Shown: positions 23,690 to 35,794 of the stretch, in pieces
Position numbering within the stretch: the stretch's first letter is position 1
Layout of the letters: every line of letters begins with the position of its first letter
Assembly: GCA_021397845.1 (NCBI GenBank)
Contig: CM038044.1
Location: forward strand, 62,223,851-62,287,850
From: Areca catechu
Lineage: Eukaryota > Streptophyta > Magnoliopsida > Arecales > Arecaceae
DNA: 64,000 bases
Reading direction: 5' to 3'
Notes under the pieces: generated by a model
Database searches by the model: none
The model's input: only the letters and a program-made list of their open reading frames with translations
Told to the model about the DNA's origin: nothing
Translations under genes and position numbers: made by a program

Positions 23690-23929
23690 TCAACTGGATG
23701 GCACGAGGCAGCATGGTCGATGCTGTTGGTAGCAGCGGGTGGAGAGGAGGGATGGCGACATTCGTCTGCGTCGCTGGCAGTGGGAGAAGCCGAACTCGTC
23801 GAAGGGAGTGATGGTCCGCCCGTCGGATAAGATTTCCATCCCCCGGATCTCTGCCATCAACGGCTGGAAGGAGGCCAGGAGCGCCACTATGAGGAGGAGG
23901 ATGAGGCAGAGTAGGGCAATCATCACCAC
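23690..23929 (-). other. 79-codon open frame inside nonauto-1, possibly captured
   Basis: In the element's sense direction this frame opens with a strongly hydrophobic stretch (IALLCLILLLIVALLASF) of about 18 residues, like a signal anchor, then a polar part with DGRTITPFDEFGF and a run of arginines (CQRRRR). I do not recognise a family. It may be a piece of host coding sequence carried by the element, or chance in GC-rich DNA. No start context or codon evidence decides between these, and nonauto-2 does not clearly keep the same frame. Confidence 0.2.
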
Positions 23930-24399
23930 TACCTGCTTCGAGGTCCCTAGACCTTGATCTCTAGATCTGGCTGGAGGCGTCGATCAGATTTGGGCACCTC
24001 AATCGATAGGGCTTCTTCATGCTGTCGGTGGCCGGGGCTGATTTCCATGCGGCCTTCATGATTGGGGCGGTGATGAAGATCGGGTAGAGGGCTTGATGGT
24101 GTCAGTGAGGGTAAGTACAAGCCGGTGATTGTAGATCTGGTGGGATAAGCATCGTGATGCCACGAGTGTGACATGGCTATAGGCCCGGTGGTTTGGCGGC
24201 ACAGTCCTTCAGCATGGTGTTGTGGTGACAGAGAGAGAGGATGACAACGGAGGCGAGAACTTCTGGATCAGCATCGGTGGAGGCATGATTGGTGGCGTTC
24301 CTGATTGCAGGCAATGTGGAGTCAGGCTTCATGGATGATGGCAGCAAGGATGTCGGCACAGAGAAGAGTCGGGAAGAAGAAAGTACCCTAATCCATCTA

Positions 24400-24412
24400 G
24401 GCTCTGATACCA
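24400..24412 (-). promoter_or_regulatory. nonauto-1 primer-binding site
   Basis: On the minus strand TGGTATCAGAGCC, a perfect initiator-tRNA-Met site, three bases inside the 5' LTR. It fixes the orientation of the element. Confidence 0.9.
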
Positions 24413-24415
24413 AGT

Positions 24416-24982
24416 TGATGTGGGACAAAGCGGGGGAGGATTGCTGGTGAGAGTAGAAGTCACCAGGGGATTAGGGCTTGTACTCAAGAACAGGGAACCC
24501 GAGCATCACACCCACTCCAATCCATAGAAAAACTCAAAACTCGGATCAAAATAACTTTAATTTGTATTCATAGGAAAAAGATATTTCATACAAGAGCAGA
24601 GGGGTGGTATTTATAGATTCACCCCAGGGTACATGACTTGAGGGCTATGAAGCCCTGACTTATGGGCCGAGAAACCCTCATGGACCTGGTCAACAGCGGG
24701 CCTTCGTCTTGGACTGGAGCTCCCTCTAGTGGGCTTGGCAGCATGAAAGGGCCTAAGTGCATGAAGTCCAGCTTTGGTTGAGGGGCCTGGTGAATCTCCG
24801 GGTCTGCTTACTCTCCTCTTGGATCTTGACATGAATGGACTCGATAGGACTCACTTGATTTGACTGACTGGACTAAGAGACTGGACCTGCCTAAGTGGAC
24901 TCAACTGGACTCAGTTATCTCACTTTATTACAGGACTCAAATAAAATAAAATAAAATAAAATGGACTTTCCGGTCCCCATCA
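24416..24982 (-). repeat. nonauto-1 5' LTR (567 bases)
   Basis: Begins TGATGGGGACCGG and ends TTTGTCCCACATCA on the minus strand. It contains a TATTTATA box (plus strand 24608-24615; TATAAATA in sense) and an AAAAT-type microsatellite at 24938-24962. Reading frames in it are chance. Confidence 0.85.
24608..24615 (-). promoter_or_regulatory. TATA box of the nonauto-1 LTR
   Basis: TATAAATA on the minus strand, within GGTGAATCTATAAATACC; the same context is found in nonauto-2 at 48970-48977 and 61665-61672. Confidence 0.6.
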
Positions 24983-24987
24983 CCTAG

Positions 24988-26478
24988 GATAGATATGGTT
25001 CAATGAAATTCTATGCTTAAGCGCAATTAATGGTGTACTTGTCCTAACCTCATGATTAGTACTAAGAGGATCTATAGGTGTAAGATCTAGGTTAGGCTAG
25101 ATTTTCCTAGATGGTGGAAGGTCATCAGGAAGGTCTTTGGGAAGTTTATCTTGAAAGTCTTCTAAAATAATGTCTACTTCCTGGGGTTGTTCCTTAGAGA
25201 ATTATTCCGGGACCTCCTCTATGGACAACTCTTGCGAACCCTCACTTTCATTTACAATGTTTGATCCTGGCTCAGTCACTCCTTCAAATTCTGTAGTGGG
25301 TTCAAGATCTTTTTCTATTTGTTCCTTCAATTTCAACCTCGGGTCCATCCTCATCATACTCCTCCACTAGACTTGATTCATAGATGTCTTCTTTGGATTC
25401 TTCAATGGGCTCAGGAGTTTCTTCATTTAAATTCTCAGTGTGTTCAACCTTTTCTCCCTGAAATTCTTTAGTGGGTTCTTCCTCATCCCCTTCATAGTCA
25501 TTAATTAAACTCGGTTCAGCCTCATATACTTTTTCCTCAGGCTCATTATTGGGTTCAGGGGTCTTTTCCTTGCAAACTAATGGTATAGGAGTATTAGGCT
25601 GGTTTGAAGGAATCTGCTTAAGAATTGGCCTAGAGGTGCTAATCATGCTGGGCTTAGGTCGGCTACTCATGAGTTTCCTTTGATAAGACTCGAATTCCCT
25701 AGCAATCCGATAAGCTTCCTCTAGAGTATGAATTTCCCATTGAAATAGTTCCCACTGGATGTCCTTACATAGGCCTCCTCGAAATCTAGATATGGTAATG
25801 GTCTCAGATTCGGTTATGTTACATCTCTTGACAAACTCATTAAATTCCTCAGTATCCTCAGACACTAGTCTATCATCCTGTCTCAGTCTGTACCATCGAT
25901 GTAAAAGTTGTTGCTCATAGAATTTACCTTGGTACTTTTTTCTCAACTTACTTCTCATGGCATTCCAGGTACTTATCTGATCTCCTCTCAAATAACATTC
26001 ATCCTCAAAACATTCCAATGCCCTTAGCATGTCGAATTAACCTACATGTGGTCAATCTAACTTTTCCTAACTCTGACATCTTAGTGTACTCAAAATAGTG
26101 ATCCATGCTCTCCTCCCAATCAATATACACCTCAGGATCTAGACTTCCATTAAAAGTGGGTGCATAAGGTTGGGTGCTCCTATTGGGTCTTTCCTCTGAA
26201 TCAACCAAGTATGGGTATGGGACTCTAGGGCTATACTTAGGGGTGAGATCATGATAATGGGCTCTTGGGTTAAAGGAATCGGGCCTAGGGGATTTGAATT
26301 TAGCATGGGCCCTGCGGGCTTCTACCAATGTCTCCACTTGGGTCATCTTTTGGTTCATTTGGGTAATTTGCTCAGTAAGAGTCCTAATTTGATTTTCAAG
26401 GTTATTATCCATGGGTTCACCTGACTGAGTGTGATGTGGGTGATACTGGACTCCTGACCTAGTTGACATGCAACACAT
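24988..26478 (-). pseudogene. gag: gypsy-2 gag
   Basis: Gag forms the particle core. Likely start is the methionine of MSTRSGVQYHPHHTQSG at 26469. The first open part (to 26005) holds a coiled-coil-like stretch (LENQIRTLTEQITQMNQKM) and the region before the capsid domain. A one-base shift near 26030 leads to the second part (26030-25302), with a typical Ty3/gypsy retrotransposon Gag core: WNAMRSKLRKKYQGKFY, HRWYRLRQDD, EFNEFVKRC, and SRFRGGLCKDIQ. The C-terminal third is unusually acidic, rich in E/P repeats such as EETPEPIEESKED. No zinc knuckle is seen; the remnant after 25302 has stops. Of the pol genes, only the integrase end survives beyond it. Confidence 0.85.
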
Positions 26479-27443
26479 AATGGAAGGTACTATGCTTTGC
26501 TAGACATATGAGTTCAAATAGAATGGGTTGACTTAGATTACACACAACACAACAACCAGCCCTTTCACTGGCCAGGTAAGATGTGGGAGTGTGGGAGGAC
26601 CCCCTACTATTCGCAGGGACCCAATTAAGGAACCACAACACCGCTAGGTCATTTGACACCGGACCTCTTGCCTTAGACACTAGCTTTCCATCACTAATTG
26701 AAGGGTAGCAGCACTAGTTTCCCACAATGGTTAAACGTGACTTATTGATGTCCCTAAGCTATTATGTTGCTAATATATTTTATGTTAGGCTTAGGTTCGA
26801 ATGCAAAGGGAGTTGTTCTTGGGCCAAGGAAAGGTAATGACCTCCTTCCCTTATCTTATGATATTGTCACCCTTAAAGTAAGTTATGCATATGATGGCAT
26901 ACATATGAAATCTAATGATGTGCACTTAAACTTTTTTTTATGTATTTTGATGTATTTTAGTAGAAATAAAAATTACTGGAAATTAAATGATATGAACCTA
27001 AAGTGCAGAAATTAAAGTATGCTAGAATTTAAAGAGGTTGAAATAAATATATGCTAAAATTATAGGGTAGAACTGTTCTCAGGTAGTAATCAGGCATGCA
27101 AAAATTCTACAGACCGAATTAATTCTTGAAAAAATAAAAAATAAAATCAAATGTATCGAATCTAGCAAAATAAGAATTAAAATTTTCTAATTTTCCTACA
27201 TATAGAAATAATTAAAATAACAGACTATGTATTGGGATGGACATGATGCAGAAAATTAACCCTAAAGATGCATATCTCTTTGTTTACTTGTTCAAGGGTC
27301 AATCACAGTGGCACCTCTACATGCCATAGGAGATCCCTTCAAATGGGATGAGAAGGTCTTACAGCCCTACTTCTCTCCTATGACTGGATGGCCATGGTGA
27401 AGCACCTGATCTGAGTACTTAAAGAGAAACTAAGCCCCAAACA
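26479..27443 (-). other. gypsy-2 untranslated leader
   Basis: About 965 bases between PBS and gag with no coding similarity. At 27306-27401 it holds a block alignable without gaps, at about 78% by eye, to the leader of the Ty1/copia element copia-4 (36727-36822) and also to copia-1 (1028-1120). A second, weaker match is at 26569-26607 (copia-4: 36329-36366). The block includes the inverted repeat CATAGGAG/CTCCTATG at 27325-27332 and 27375-27382. Confidence 0.8.
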
Positions 27444-27456
27444 GGCTCTGATACCA
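27444..27456 (-). promoter_or_regulatory. gypsy-2 primer-binding site
   Basis: TGGTATCAGAGCC on the minus strand, three bases from the LTR edge; perfect initiator-tRNA-Met match. Confidence 0.9.
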
Positions 27457-27459
27457 AGA

Positions 27460-28196
27460 TGATGCAGGACTAGGATGCATGCAAGCGATTATTTTTTAAT
27501 TTATATTTTAATGAGTTGGAAAATTTCTGAAATCAATCTAAGAAAAGATCTGGAGACTTGCATAGTGATCAAGAAACTCTAGCATGCAGAAATGACCCTA
27601 AATAGAGATTAAAGCAGGACCCTGGGATTGAGAAACCCTTGTAGGACTTAGCTCTCAATCAATAACCCTACTTAGAAGATTAAGGAGTGCAAACCTTTCA
27701 AAACTCTGAAGCTCCCAATGCCATGTTTGCTAACACTTATGGATGTGGCCTAGAAGATCAAGCCCTCAACCCTGCAGGTTCGCTGGCTTTCTGTTAGATG
27801 GTCTTGAAGGCAAGGTAGGTCGACTCCTTTGTTCGTGGCACCTAAAGGACCTGCAAGCAACCTAGAACTAAGTTAGAAAACAAGAAGGAATAAGATAGCA
27901 AAGAAATGAAGAGGGGTGAAGTTAAGGGTGGCAGTCAAGGGGAGATTCTTCTTGTTGGGTGTCCAGGAGGAGCTTCCAAAGGGGCATCCAGACTTGGGAG
28001 GTGGGTTGGTGGCTTGTGTAGCAAGAGGATATCTAGGGCCTCACACCCCTCGATGCTCGAAAGTGAAGACTCACTCTATCACAGAGTTCCAAGTCATAAA
28101 GATAAGGCCTAGAAAAAAAATTTTAGAATTTCATTCATGCATCATTCTCCATTACAAGAGGGTTAGGGCTACATTTATAAGCTCCCAAATCCTTAT
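27460..28196 (-). repeat. gypsy-2 5' LTR, 3' half
   Basis: Matches 20852-21596 of the 3' LTR. It is broken at 28196 by solo LTR-1 and resumes at 40269. The two pieces meet within the shared CTCATTTGAATTC context of the intact 3' LTR copy. Confidence 0.9.
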
Positions 28197-29444
28197 TGTT
28201 GGAAATTATGTCCCAAAGCCAATCGTCTAGGCTATAGATGGTTGTGCTATTTATATATTAGATATGAATTTTGATATAAATAAAAGTTATCTTTTGGCAG
28301 TTCATCGCATATGCATTTTTCTTAATATGAACTCTTTTGTGATGAAGTCCTTAGAACTTCCTTGCACTCGATATAGAGAGGATATATCGAGTAGTTTTTA
28401 AATTGTTCATGATCGAATGATACATTGTTATAGGACGACTATGTATCGAGTATAGATCATTGTATGTCATATAGGTTGGTTATCCTCTTAACTAAGAAAT
28501 GTGGAGACATTGGTATGACATGCAAGTGGAGTGTATGTCATTTCACTGAACGTGACACACCTAATTCACTGAACGTGACACACCTAATGGAACTCACTTT
28601 TCTGTCAAAGGGTTGTTCACGAAGGGATATGGATATATGTGTCCCTCAGATCTAAGATCACCATAGTAGCTTGTAAGCAACTCACTATGCTTTGGCACCA
28701 GACTCGCCGAATTTCTAATTCGGTCTTGAAAGGATGATGGATGCAGTCAAGGACTTATGGAGCAATTGTAGGATCAAGATGGGATTGAACTCTCCGAATT
28801 TATTGGAGTGAATAACTCACTGATGTCTCAATATAGCAAAACCTTGGCCAGGGTAGTTCTGGTGAAGAGTCATTGAACTTGCAAAATTAAGACATATGTT
28901 TGGATGAGCTGATGATCTAGGGTTGGTAGTCTAACCCTAAGTCATCCAGAGCATTAAGTGGTCAAAGGGATGAATTATATAGTAACCATATGCTAGAAGT
29001 TTTTGATGGTTGCTCTGCAACTTCGACCCATCCAGATGTCGGGTGTCATTGCTAGATGGCGACTTCGATTGGTACTGACATTGTTCCAGTGCTACCAGCT
29101 TTGTGTTCGAACCTAGGAGGTCACACACCATAGGGGTAACTACTTGACCTAATAACTGATTGATGATTGGGAATCATCTAGGGTTCGAAATTTTATAAGA
29201 TGAAATTTTACCTATGTGTCGACACATGGACTTATCTCATGAGTTAACACTTGGCTTCACAAAAGTTATGAGATTATTCTTATCAATTCTTAATGATGTT
29301 TTTGAGGTATAATGTGTAATATGATTGCTTCTAAAATCAATTTGATTAAATTGCAAATTTACTAGCTCGAATCGAATTGAATTTGATTCAGACTAGTTTA
29401 TGGTCAACTTGGGTTAAACAAAAACTGGTGCACCTTATCCATTT

Positions 29445-31825
29445 TGATGGGTTTCTTAAGGGTCTTCAGCATAAATGAACACTGGATTTCAAAAATTTAC
29501 ACATGAAAAATGCTTATCGGCTAGAAACCCTAATCCCAAGATCCTCTCATTCATGTACAACTAATAAGTCACTAATAAAGGTTATGAAGAATACCTGGAA
29601 TGTTGTTTTCCACTCCTTTCCACTAGGCTCACAAGTGCAAGCCCTCCAATGGTGATCCACATAGGAATTGATCCAAGAAAGAATTCTTACTTTAGCTGCT
29701 TGCTTGATTGGGACTCTTCTTAACAGCCTTCTAGACTTCCTCCTTTGTAGGACACCCTACCCTCCTATAGGGCACTTTGAATGCTCTCCAGAACCACTCT
29801 TGAATTTAGGATAGCCCTCCTGTAGGACAGTCTATGCTTATGTCTTAAAACCTAAGACTTGTCCTAGTAAGAAAAAACCTTGTCTTAAGAAGACAAGTTT
29901 TGTATTAAGGAGGAGGGAGGGAGAAAGACACTTAGAATAAAACTCCAATGGAATTCTTCTCTGAAACATAGAACATCGCCCCCTATTTATAAGTTTAAGA
30001 GGGGCGTGTGATATGACCAGCTATTGACTTATCAGATATGATTTTTCAAGACCGAAAAGAAGTGATCTGGTTTGAAAAAATATATCTGATACGTAAGTTC
30101 ATGCGCCAAGGGCCATATCTGTGTCCCTTCCCATTCCTGGATTATTTCCCACTTGCCACATGGCAAGTATTGATCTCTGGGAAGCCAAGAGACATCTCTT
30201 CAGTTTCCAAGCATCGGAGATAATGAAGAGTCCTGATAGCAGAAGGACTCAACCTCAGACCACGCACCACATGAAGAGTTGTGACTTTTCATGTGCGCAC
30301 GCCCTTCATTCAATCTCCACGCTAATTCAAATATGTTTTGACCGGTAAATCAGTCCTAGAAGGTGTGGGGATGTATGCCAAGAGGAGTCCAGATAAATTC
30401 GGTAAGAGAGATTCATCTATAGAAGGACTCTTGGTCATTTCTGTGCCCTCTTCTCCTTGGTTCGCGCAACCTTGCACCCAAGCACCCCAGCCGACTTGGA
30501 CTCCTGTCCAAGTGGCACCAAATGTCCAAAATAAGTCAGATAAAATTTGACATAGGCTGCCTTAATTAAGACATGTCCCAATTTAGGTCTCCCTTAAATT
30601 GGTTGATCAATTTAGCAAGCAACTAGATCTAAATCGACTTGGGTTAAGAATTAGGTTAGCCTACACATGCTAGTGTGCAATCTAGCTAAACAATTAGGAT
30701 CCCATGACCCTAATTAAATTATGAATGAGTTCCTTGGTCAACTCTCTAACGTGTATCACCCTTTGGGTTCCACATCTAGCCAGCAGTAGGCTTAGGTTCA
30801 ACCCAGTTCGAACCGATCGAACCCAATTGACCTAATTAGATCAAATTGAGCTAACCTAAATTGCCAATTCGGACTATCCATCGAATTGATTCATAAAACC
30901 AATCCAATTAGTTCATGAATAGACATGATTAATATATAGCAACATGTCATGCCTACCTGAAAGATATGGAATTTAGTGGAAACTACCAAAATACATTTCT
31001 GTAAAAAGTTAACATGCAATTCAATCTTTCGATCTTCCTTTATCCCGATTAAGTGATGGGTATGAATAAATGTCAAACCCTAGCACTTAATCATTTCGAA
31101 TCTCTATTCAATAATGAAGACTCAGCTGATGACTGATTAGAAACCAATTCTAATCTTATCTTGCTTTGATCAAAGACTCCTTGAGTCATCAATCGAAGAG
31201 ATCACTTGGGATAATAATTTCTTTTACTAGGAATGATCGATTCCTTATTGGTCCACTCATATCCTTCATATACCTTCCACCTTATTCGGGAACACCACGT
31301 ACATGACTTACTATCATGAATGAGTATGAACCAAAACATGGCTTAGTATGCATAAGGAACCATGATGACCTCAGGTCTAAAGATCACATGCACAACTCCT
31401 ACTTCGAGATCTATCTTTTGACAAGTTGTAGGTATGGATCAGTTCAGTGAACTCATATCCTAATGAGCACCCTTAACCTTGTATTAGTGTCTCTACACAA
31501 GTGGCTGTGAGACCAACCATCCTCTTAACAGAGCATTCATAGGATAAGCTAGTCTTTCCAGACTTATTGATCCCCGAACCAATGGTACATCGACTAGGAA
31601 TATTTTAGATTAGGGTTTATAGGAACTTAGGTCTCATTGTTATGATTTCCATCATAACCCTAATTTCATTTTCCCTAACCTATGGGGTTCATCATAATCT
31701 TTAGATAAGGCACAGCAATATAATGAAACTATATGTCATTATTAATATATTAAATGTCATACAAGAGTTGAAAGATTACAAAAATGCCCTTACATAAGAT
31801 TGGCTTTTATGGCACTTTTCTTTCA
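29445..31825 (-). repeat. copia-4 3' LTR (2381 bases)
   Basis: Minus strand from TGAAAGAAAAGTGCC to ACCCATCA. Closely similar along its length to the 5' LTR, including CCTTAAGAAACCC at the end. A TATA box lies at 29983-29992. The flanking purine tract is AAGTGGGAGAT (31826-31836). Confidence 0.95.
29983..29992 (-). promoter_or_regulatory. TATA box in the copia-4 3' LTR
   Basis: TTATAAATAG in sense, about 540 bases before the LTR 3' end; the 5' LTR has the same box at 37585-37594. Confidence 0.6.
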
Positions 31826-31862
31826 ATCTCCCACTTGCACTAAAGCCAATCACCCATGTACT

Positions 31863-34800
31863 TTATCCCATAAAATCTAAGTGGTGATCAAATTGCTGTT
31901 GAGATAGTGCTTTAGTGAATGGATCTACTATATTGTTCTTAGTATCAACTAGTTCGATAATAACATCTTGTATTTCTATGATTTCCCGAACGAGGTGGAA
32001 ATATCCTAGGATGTGCTTGGACTTATGATGAGACCTCGGTTCCTTTGCTTGTGCTACAGCTCCAGTGTTATCACAATATAACGGCACTGGCTGTTGTATT
32101 TTAGGAACCATGCTCAATTCCAAGATGAATTTCTTCATCCAGATGCTTCCTTTGTGGCTTCACTTGCAGCTATGTATTCTATCTCAGTGACTGAGTTAGC
32201 TATGGTTGGTTGCTTTGTACACTTCCAACTTACTGTACTACTATATAGGGTGAAGACATAACCTGATATGGATTTGTTATCATCTTGATCTGATTGAAAA
32301 CTAGAATCCTTGTATCCTTCTAGTTTCAACTCTGATCCTCCATATATAAGAAAAATATCTTTAGTCCTTCTAAGGTATATAAGAATATTTTTCATAGCTT
32401 TCCAATAATCCTCACTTGGATCTGCCTGGAACCTACTTACTATGCATAAGGCATAAGCAACATCAGGCCTGGTACATAGCATAGCATACATAATTGATCC
32501 TATAGCCGAAGCATAAGGAATCATAGCTATCCTTTTTTTTTCTTCTGATTTCTTAGGAGACATTTTCTTAGAGAGATGTATGCCTTGACTTTTAGGTAAG
32601 TAACCCCTTTTACTTCCATCCATATTGAATATCTTCAACACTATGTCAATGTATCTAGATTGGGATAAGCCTAGCATCCTTTTAGATCTATCTCAATAGA
32701 TCTTTATACCTAGTATATAGAATGCCTCTCCCAAATCCTTCATGGAAAACTTTGATGATAGCCATGTTTTAACATATTGTAACATTGGGATGTCATTCCC
32801 AATGATCAGTATGTCATCAACATACAAAACCAAGAAAACAAATGCACTCCCACTTGTCTTTTTATACACACATGGTTCATCCACATTCTTGACAAAACCA
32901 AATTCCTTGATTGTTTCATCAAAATGAATGTTCCAACTCCACGATGCTTGTTTTAGTCTATAAATGGACTTCTTTATCTTGCATACTTGGTTTGGTCTCC
33001 CACTTGACACAAAACCCTCTAGCTGTGTCATATAGTCTTCTTCCTCAAGATTTCCATTAAGGAAAGCAGTCTTGGCGTCCATCTACCAGATTTCATAATC
33101 ATGGTATGCTGCTATAGTAAGTAATATCCGAATAGACTTGAGCATGGCTACTGGTGAAAAGGTTTCATCATAGTCAATGCCATGTTTTTGTCTAAAATCT
33201 TTTGCTACCAACTTGGCCTTGTAAGTTTCTACTTGACCACCTACTCTTTTCTTCTTCTTGAAGATCCATTTATACCCTATTGGGTTAATTCTTTCAGGTG
33301 GATCTACCAAGGACCAAACCTGATTGGAATACATGGAGTCCATTTCAGACTTCATGGCACTCAACCATTTGTTTGAGTCTTTTCTCTCGATAGCTTTCGA
33401 ATAGGTCACAGGATCATCATCTTGAATGATACTGGCTTCATTGTCATCCCCGATGACAAAGCCATATCTAAGAGATTCTCGCCGCACCCTCTATGACCTT
33501 CAAAGAGGAGGTGTGTATTGTGGCTGTTCTTGGTCTACAAGAACTTCTGGTTGAGGAATTTCACTTGAATACTCAGCAAGTTGTAGGTTATGTTCTTCAC
33601 TTAATTCAAGTGTAGATTCACTACCCTTTCTTGGATAAATTCTTGCTCCAAGAATGTAGCATGTCTATTGACAAATATCTTTTGTTCAGTAGTATTATAA
33701 AAGAGGTATCCAATACCTTCTTTAGGATAACCAACGAACCTACATTTGTCAGTCCTAGCACTTATGTCCAAAATTATTCTTGATATAAGCATAGAAACCC
33801 CAAATCTTTAAGTACTTAAGATTTATTCTTTTGCCATTCCATAACTCATATGGAGTGCTAATAACCGACTTAGATGGTACCATATTCGAAATATAGGTAG
33901 CAGTCTCCAGGGCATGTCCCCAGAAGGAAATGGAATGATCTGTGAAGCTCATCATGGACCTCAACATGTCTAACAAGGTACGATTTCTCCTTTCTGCCAT
34001 ACCATTTAATTAGGGTGTATTAGATGGGGTCCATTCAGAGATTATCCCTTTGTCCTTGAGATGGTTTAGAAACTCACCAGACAAGTAATCACCTCCTCGA
34101 TCAGAATGAAGACTTTTAATACTATGCCCAGTTTGTTTTTCAACCATACTTTGATATTCTTTAAACTTATCAAAGGCTTTAGACTTGTGTTTCATTAGAT
34201 ACACATGACCAAACCTAGATGAGTCATCAATAAAGGTGATGAAGTAAGAATATCCACTCTGGCTTGAGTTGTCATAGGTCCACACACATCGGTATGCACA
34301 AGACCTAATAACTCAGTTGTCCTGTTCCCATGTCTAGTGAATGGAGACTTGGTCATTTTTCCTTTAAGGTAAGACTCACAAGTTCCTAATGATTGAAAAT
34401 CATAAAGGTCAAAGTAATTATCTTTGACTAACTTATTTATCCTTGACTCACTAATATGACCTAACTGGCAATGCCAGAGAAAAGTGACATTGACATTATC
34501 TCTCTTTCTCTTCTTGTCATCAACAAGTAGTATTTCATCACTGAGTTCTAAAGTCAGAAGACCATTTATAAAATAACCATGTCCAAACATTTTATTGTAA
34601 TGAAAAATAAAGCAGCTACTGCTCTTTTATATTTATCTCAAATCATTGCTGTAATAACAAGGGTATTGATATAATGTTTTTTATAATATCTGGAACATAG
34701 TAACATTCTTCCAACTTTAAAATATTACCTGAAGGTAATAATAGAAGATAGGTGCCCACAGCTTCAGCACACATGGCTTTTCCACTTATGCCATATAATT

Positions 34801-34972
34801 TGAAGTCACCTTTCATCAAACTTCTAATTCCTTGGAGTCCTTGTAAAGATTTACAGATATGAGACCCAAATGCGGTATCCAATATCCATGAATTAGAAAT
34901 GGAAGCACTCAATGATAAATTAGTTTGTATCATGTACAAACCTTTAGATGCTCCACTTGCATCCACCTTCAC
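31863..34972 (-). pseudogene. pol: copia-4 pol (PR-IN-RT-RH), interrupted
   Basis: Minus strand, in order: protease WILDTAFGSHIC near 34880, where the usual D(T/S)G has become DTA; GAG-pre-integrase with FLWHCQLGHISESRI near 34470; integrase with HTDVCGP, then LHSDRGGDYLSGEF (34100) and NGMAERRNRTLLDM (33990), the second aspartate and glutamate regions, with a stop just before NGMAERR; integrase tail CRFVGYPKEGIGY (33740); RT with KWIFKKKKRVGG, a stop before MDAKTAFLNGNLEEED (33070) and an intact LYVDDILIIGND (32840); RNase H with KSISGYVFTLYSS, IEYIAASEATKEA, then a frameshift near 32137 and KSHHKSKHIL-like RSHHKSKHILGYF. Normal copia length, but at least five inactivating changes. Confidence 0.9.
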
Positions 34973-35794
34973 ACTTGCAAGATATGTCTTGCAATTCTTT
35001 TTTCAATGCCCTTGCTTGCTGCAGTGGAAACAGGCTCCATCATTAACCATCTTCTTCTTCTGGATGCTCCTTTTAGGGTTGAACTTTCTTTTCAAATCCT
35101 TTTTATTTGCCTGTTCCTTCTTCCCATCAATGAGAAGAAGATGAGCCTTAACACCTTTTGAATGGCCCTCTACTATCTTCAAAAAATTCAGCAATTCAGG
35201 CAAAGATATATTCAGTTTGTTCATGTGATAATTAAGAACAAACTGAGAGAAGGAATCTGGGAGTGATTGTAGGATTAAATCCTGATTGAGTTCACCATCC
35301 ATCATAAACCCTAATTGACCTAAACGGGTGATTAAGTCAATCATTTTTAATACATGGATTTGTATAGATGAACCCTCACTCATTCATGCACAGAACAACT
35401 ACTTTGATATCTCGTATCGAGCAGCCCTACTTTGCTCTCCATATAGCTCCTTTTAGTTGAGCAATATGGACTGAGGTTTTATTTCTTCATGTTGCCTCTG
35501 AAACTCATTGTTCATCGAGGCTAACATGATGCACCTGACAGTTATACTGTCATTTTGCCACATTTTGTGTGTTGCAATTTCCTCCTCGGATACATCTTCT
35601 TCGATCGGTTCAGGAACTTGACAATCCAGAATATAAGAATGATTTTCCTGAGTCAAAACTATTCTCAGGTTCCTCAACCAGTCCACATAATTGGGATCAA
35701 TTAACTTGTTGGCATCTAAGATGCCCCGCAATGATAAATTTGAAGCCATAATATATACCCTACATTTAATTAAAGAACAATATAAGCATACCAC
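34973..35794 (-). pseudogene. gag: copia-4 gag, frameshifted
   Basis: Start is likely the methionine of MASNLSLRGILDANKL at 35749; the upstream in-frame ATG at 35794 lies in leader-like sequence. Segments: YVDWLRNLRIVLTQE (the copia Gag signature); then a stop near 35453 and further pieces; HVLKMIDLITRLGQLGFMM and FVLNYHMNKLNISLPELL (35383-35200); and a zinc knuckle that starts CFHCSKQGHWKKNCK near 35010, readable only across a frame end at 35003. It would build the particle shell and bind RNA. Confidence 0.85.

Larger units (their letters stand above)
23189..24982 (-). mobile_element. nonauto-1: non-autonomous LTR element without gag or pol
   Basis: LTRs at 23189-23344 and 24416-24982, a PBS at 24400-24412, and an internal part of about 1.05 kb with no retroelement protein similarity. 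Flanking five bases are CTTAG (23184-23188) and CCTAG (24983-24987), one mismatch. The internal sequence is clearly more GC-rich than its surroundings. It is the same family as nonauto-2 (48531-61944), with alignable LTRs and the same GAGAACTC(G/A)ACTCCATCGAG block inside the 3' LTR edge. Its size and lack of coding place it among small non-autonomous LTR elements (TRIM/LARD types). Confidence 0.85.

Noticed and set aside
23467..23811. Plus-strand 114-codon frame as a gene
   Set aside because: It is antisense to nonauto-1, overlaps other long frames in GC-rich low-complexity DNA and resembles nothing known to me.
27306..27401. Leader block as a separate inserted copia fragment in gypsy-2
   Set aside because: No LTR edge, target duplication or break is visible between it and the adjacent PBS, and further leader similarity lies downstream; kept as a shared module, though not proved.
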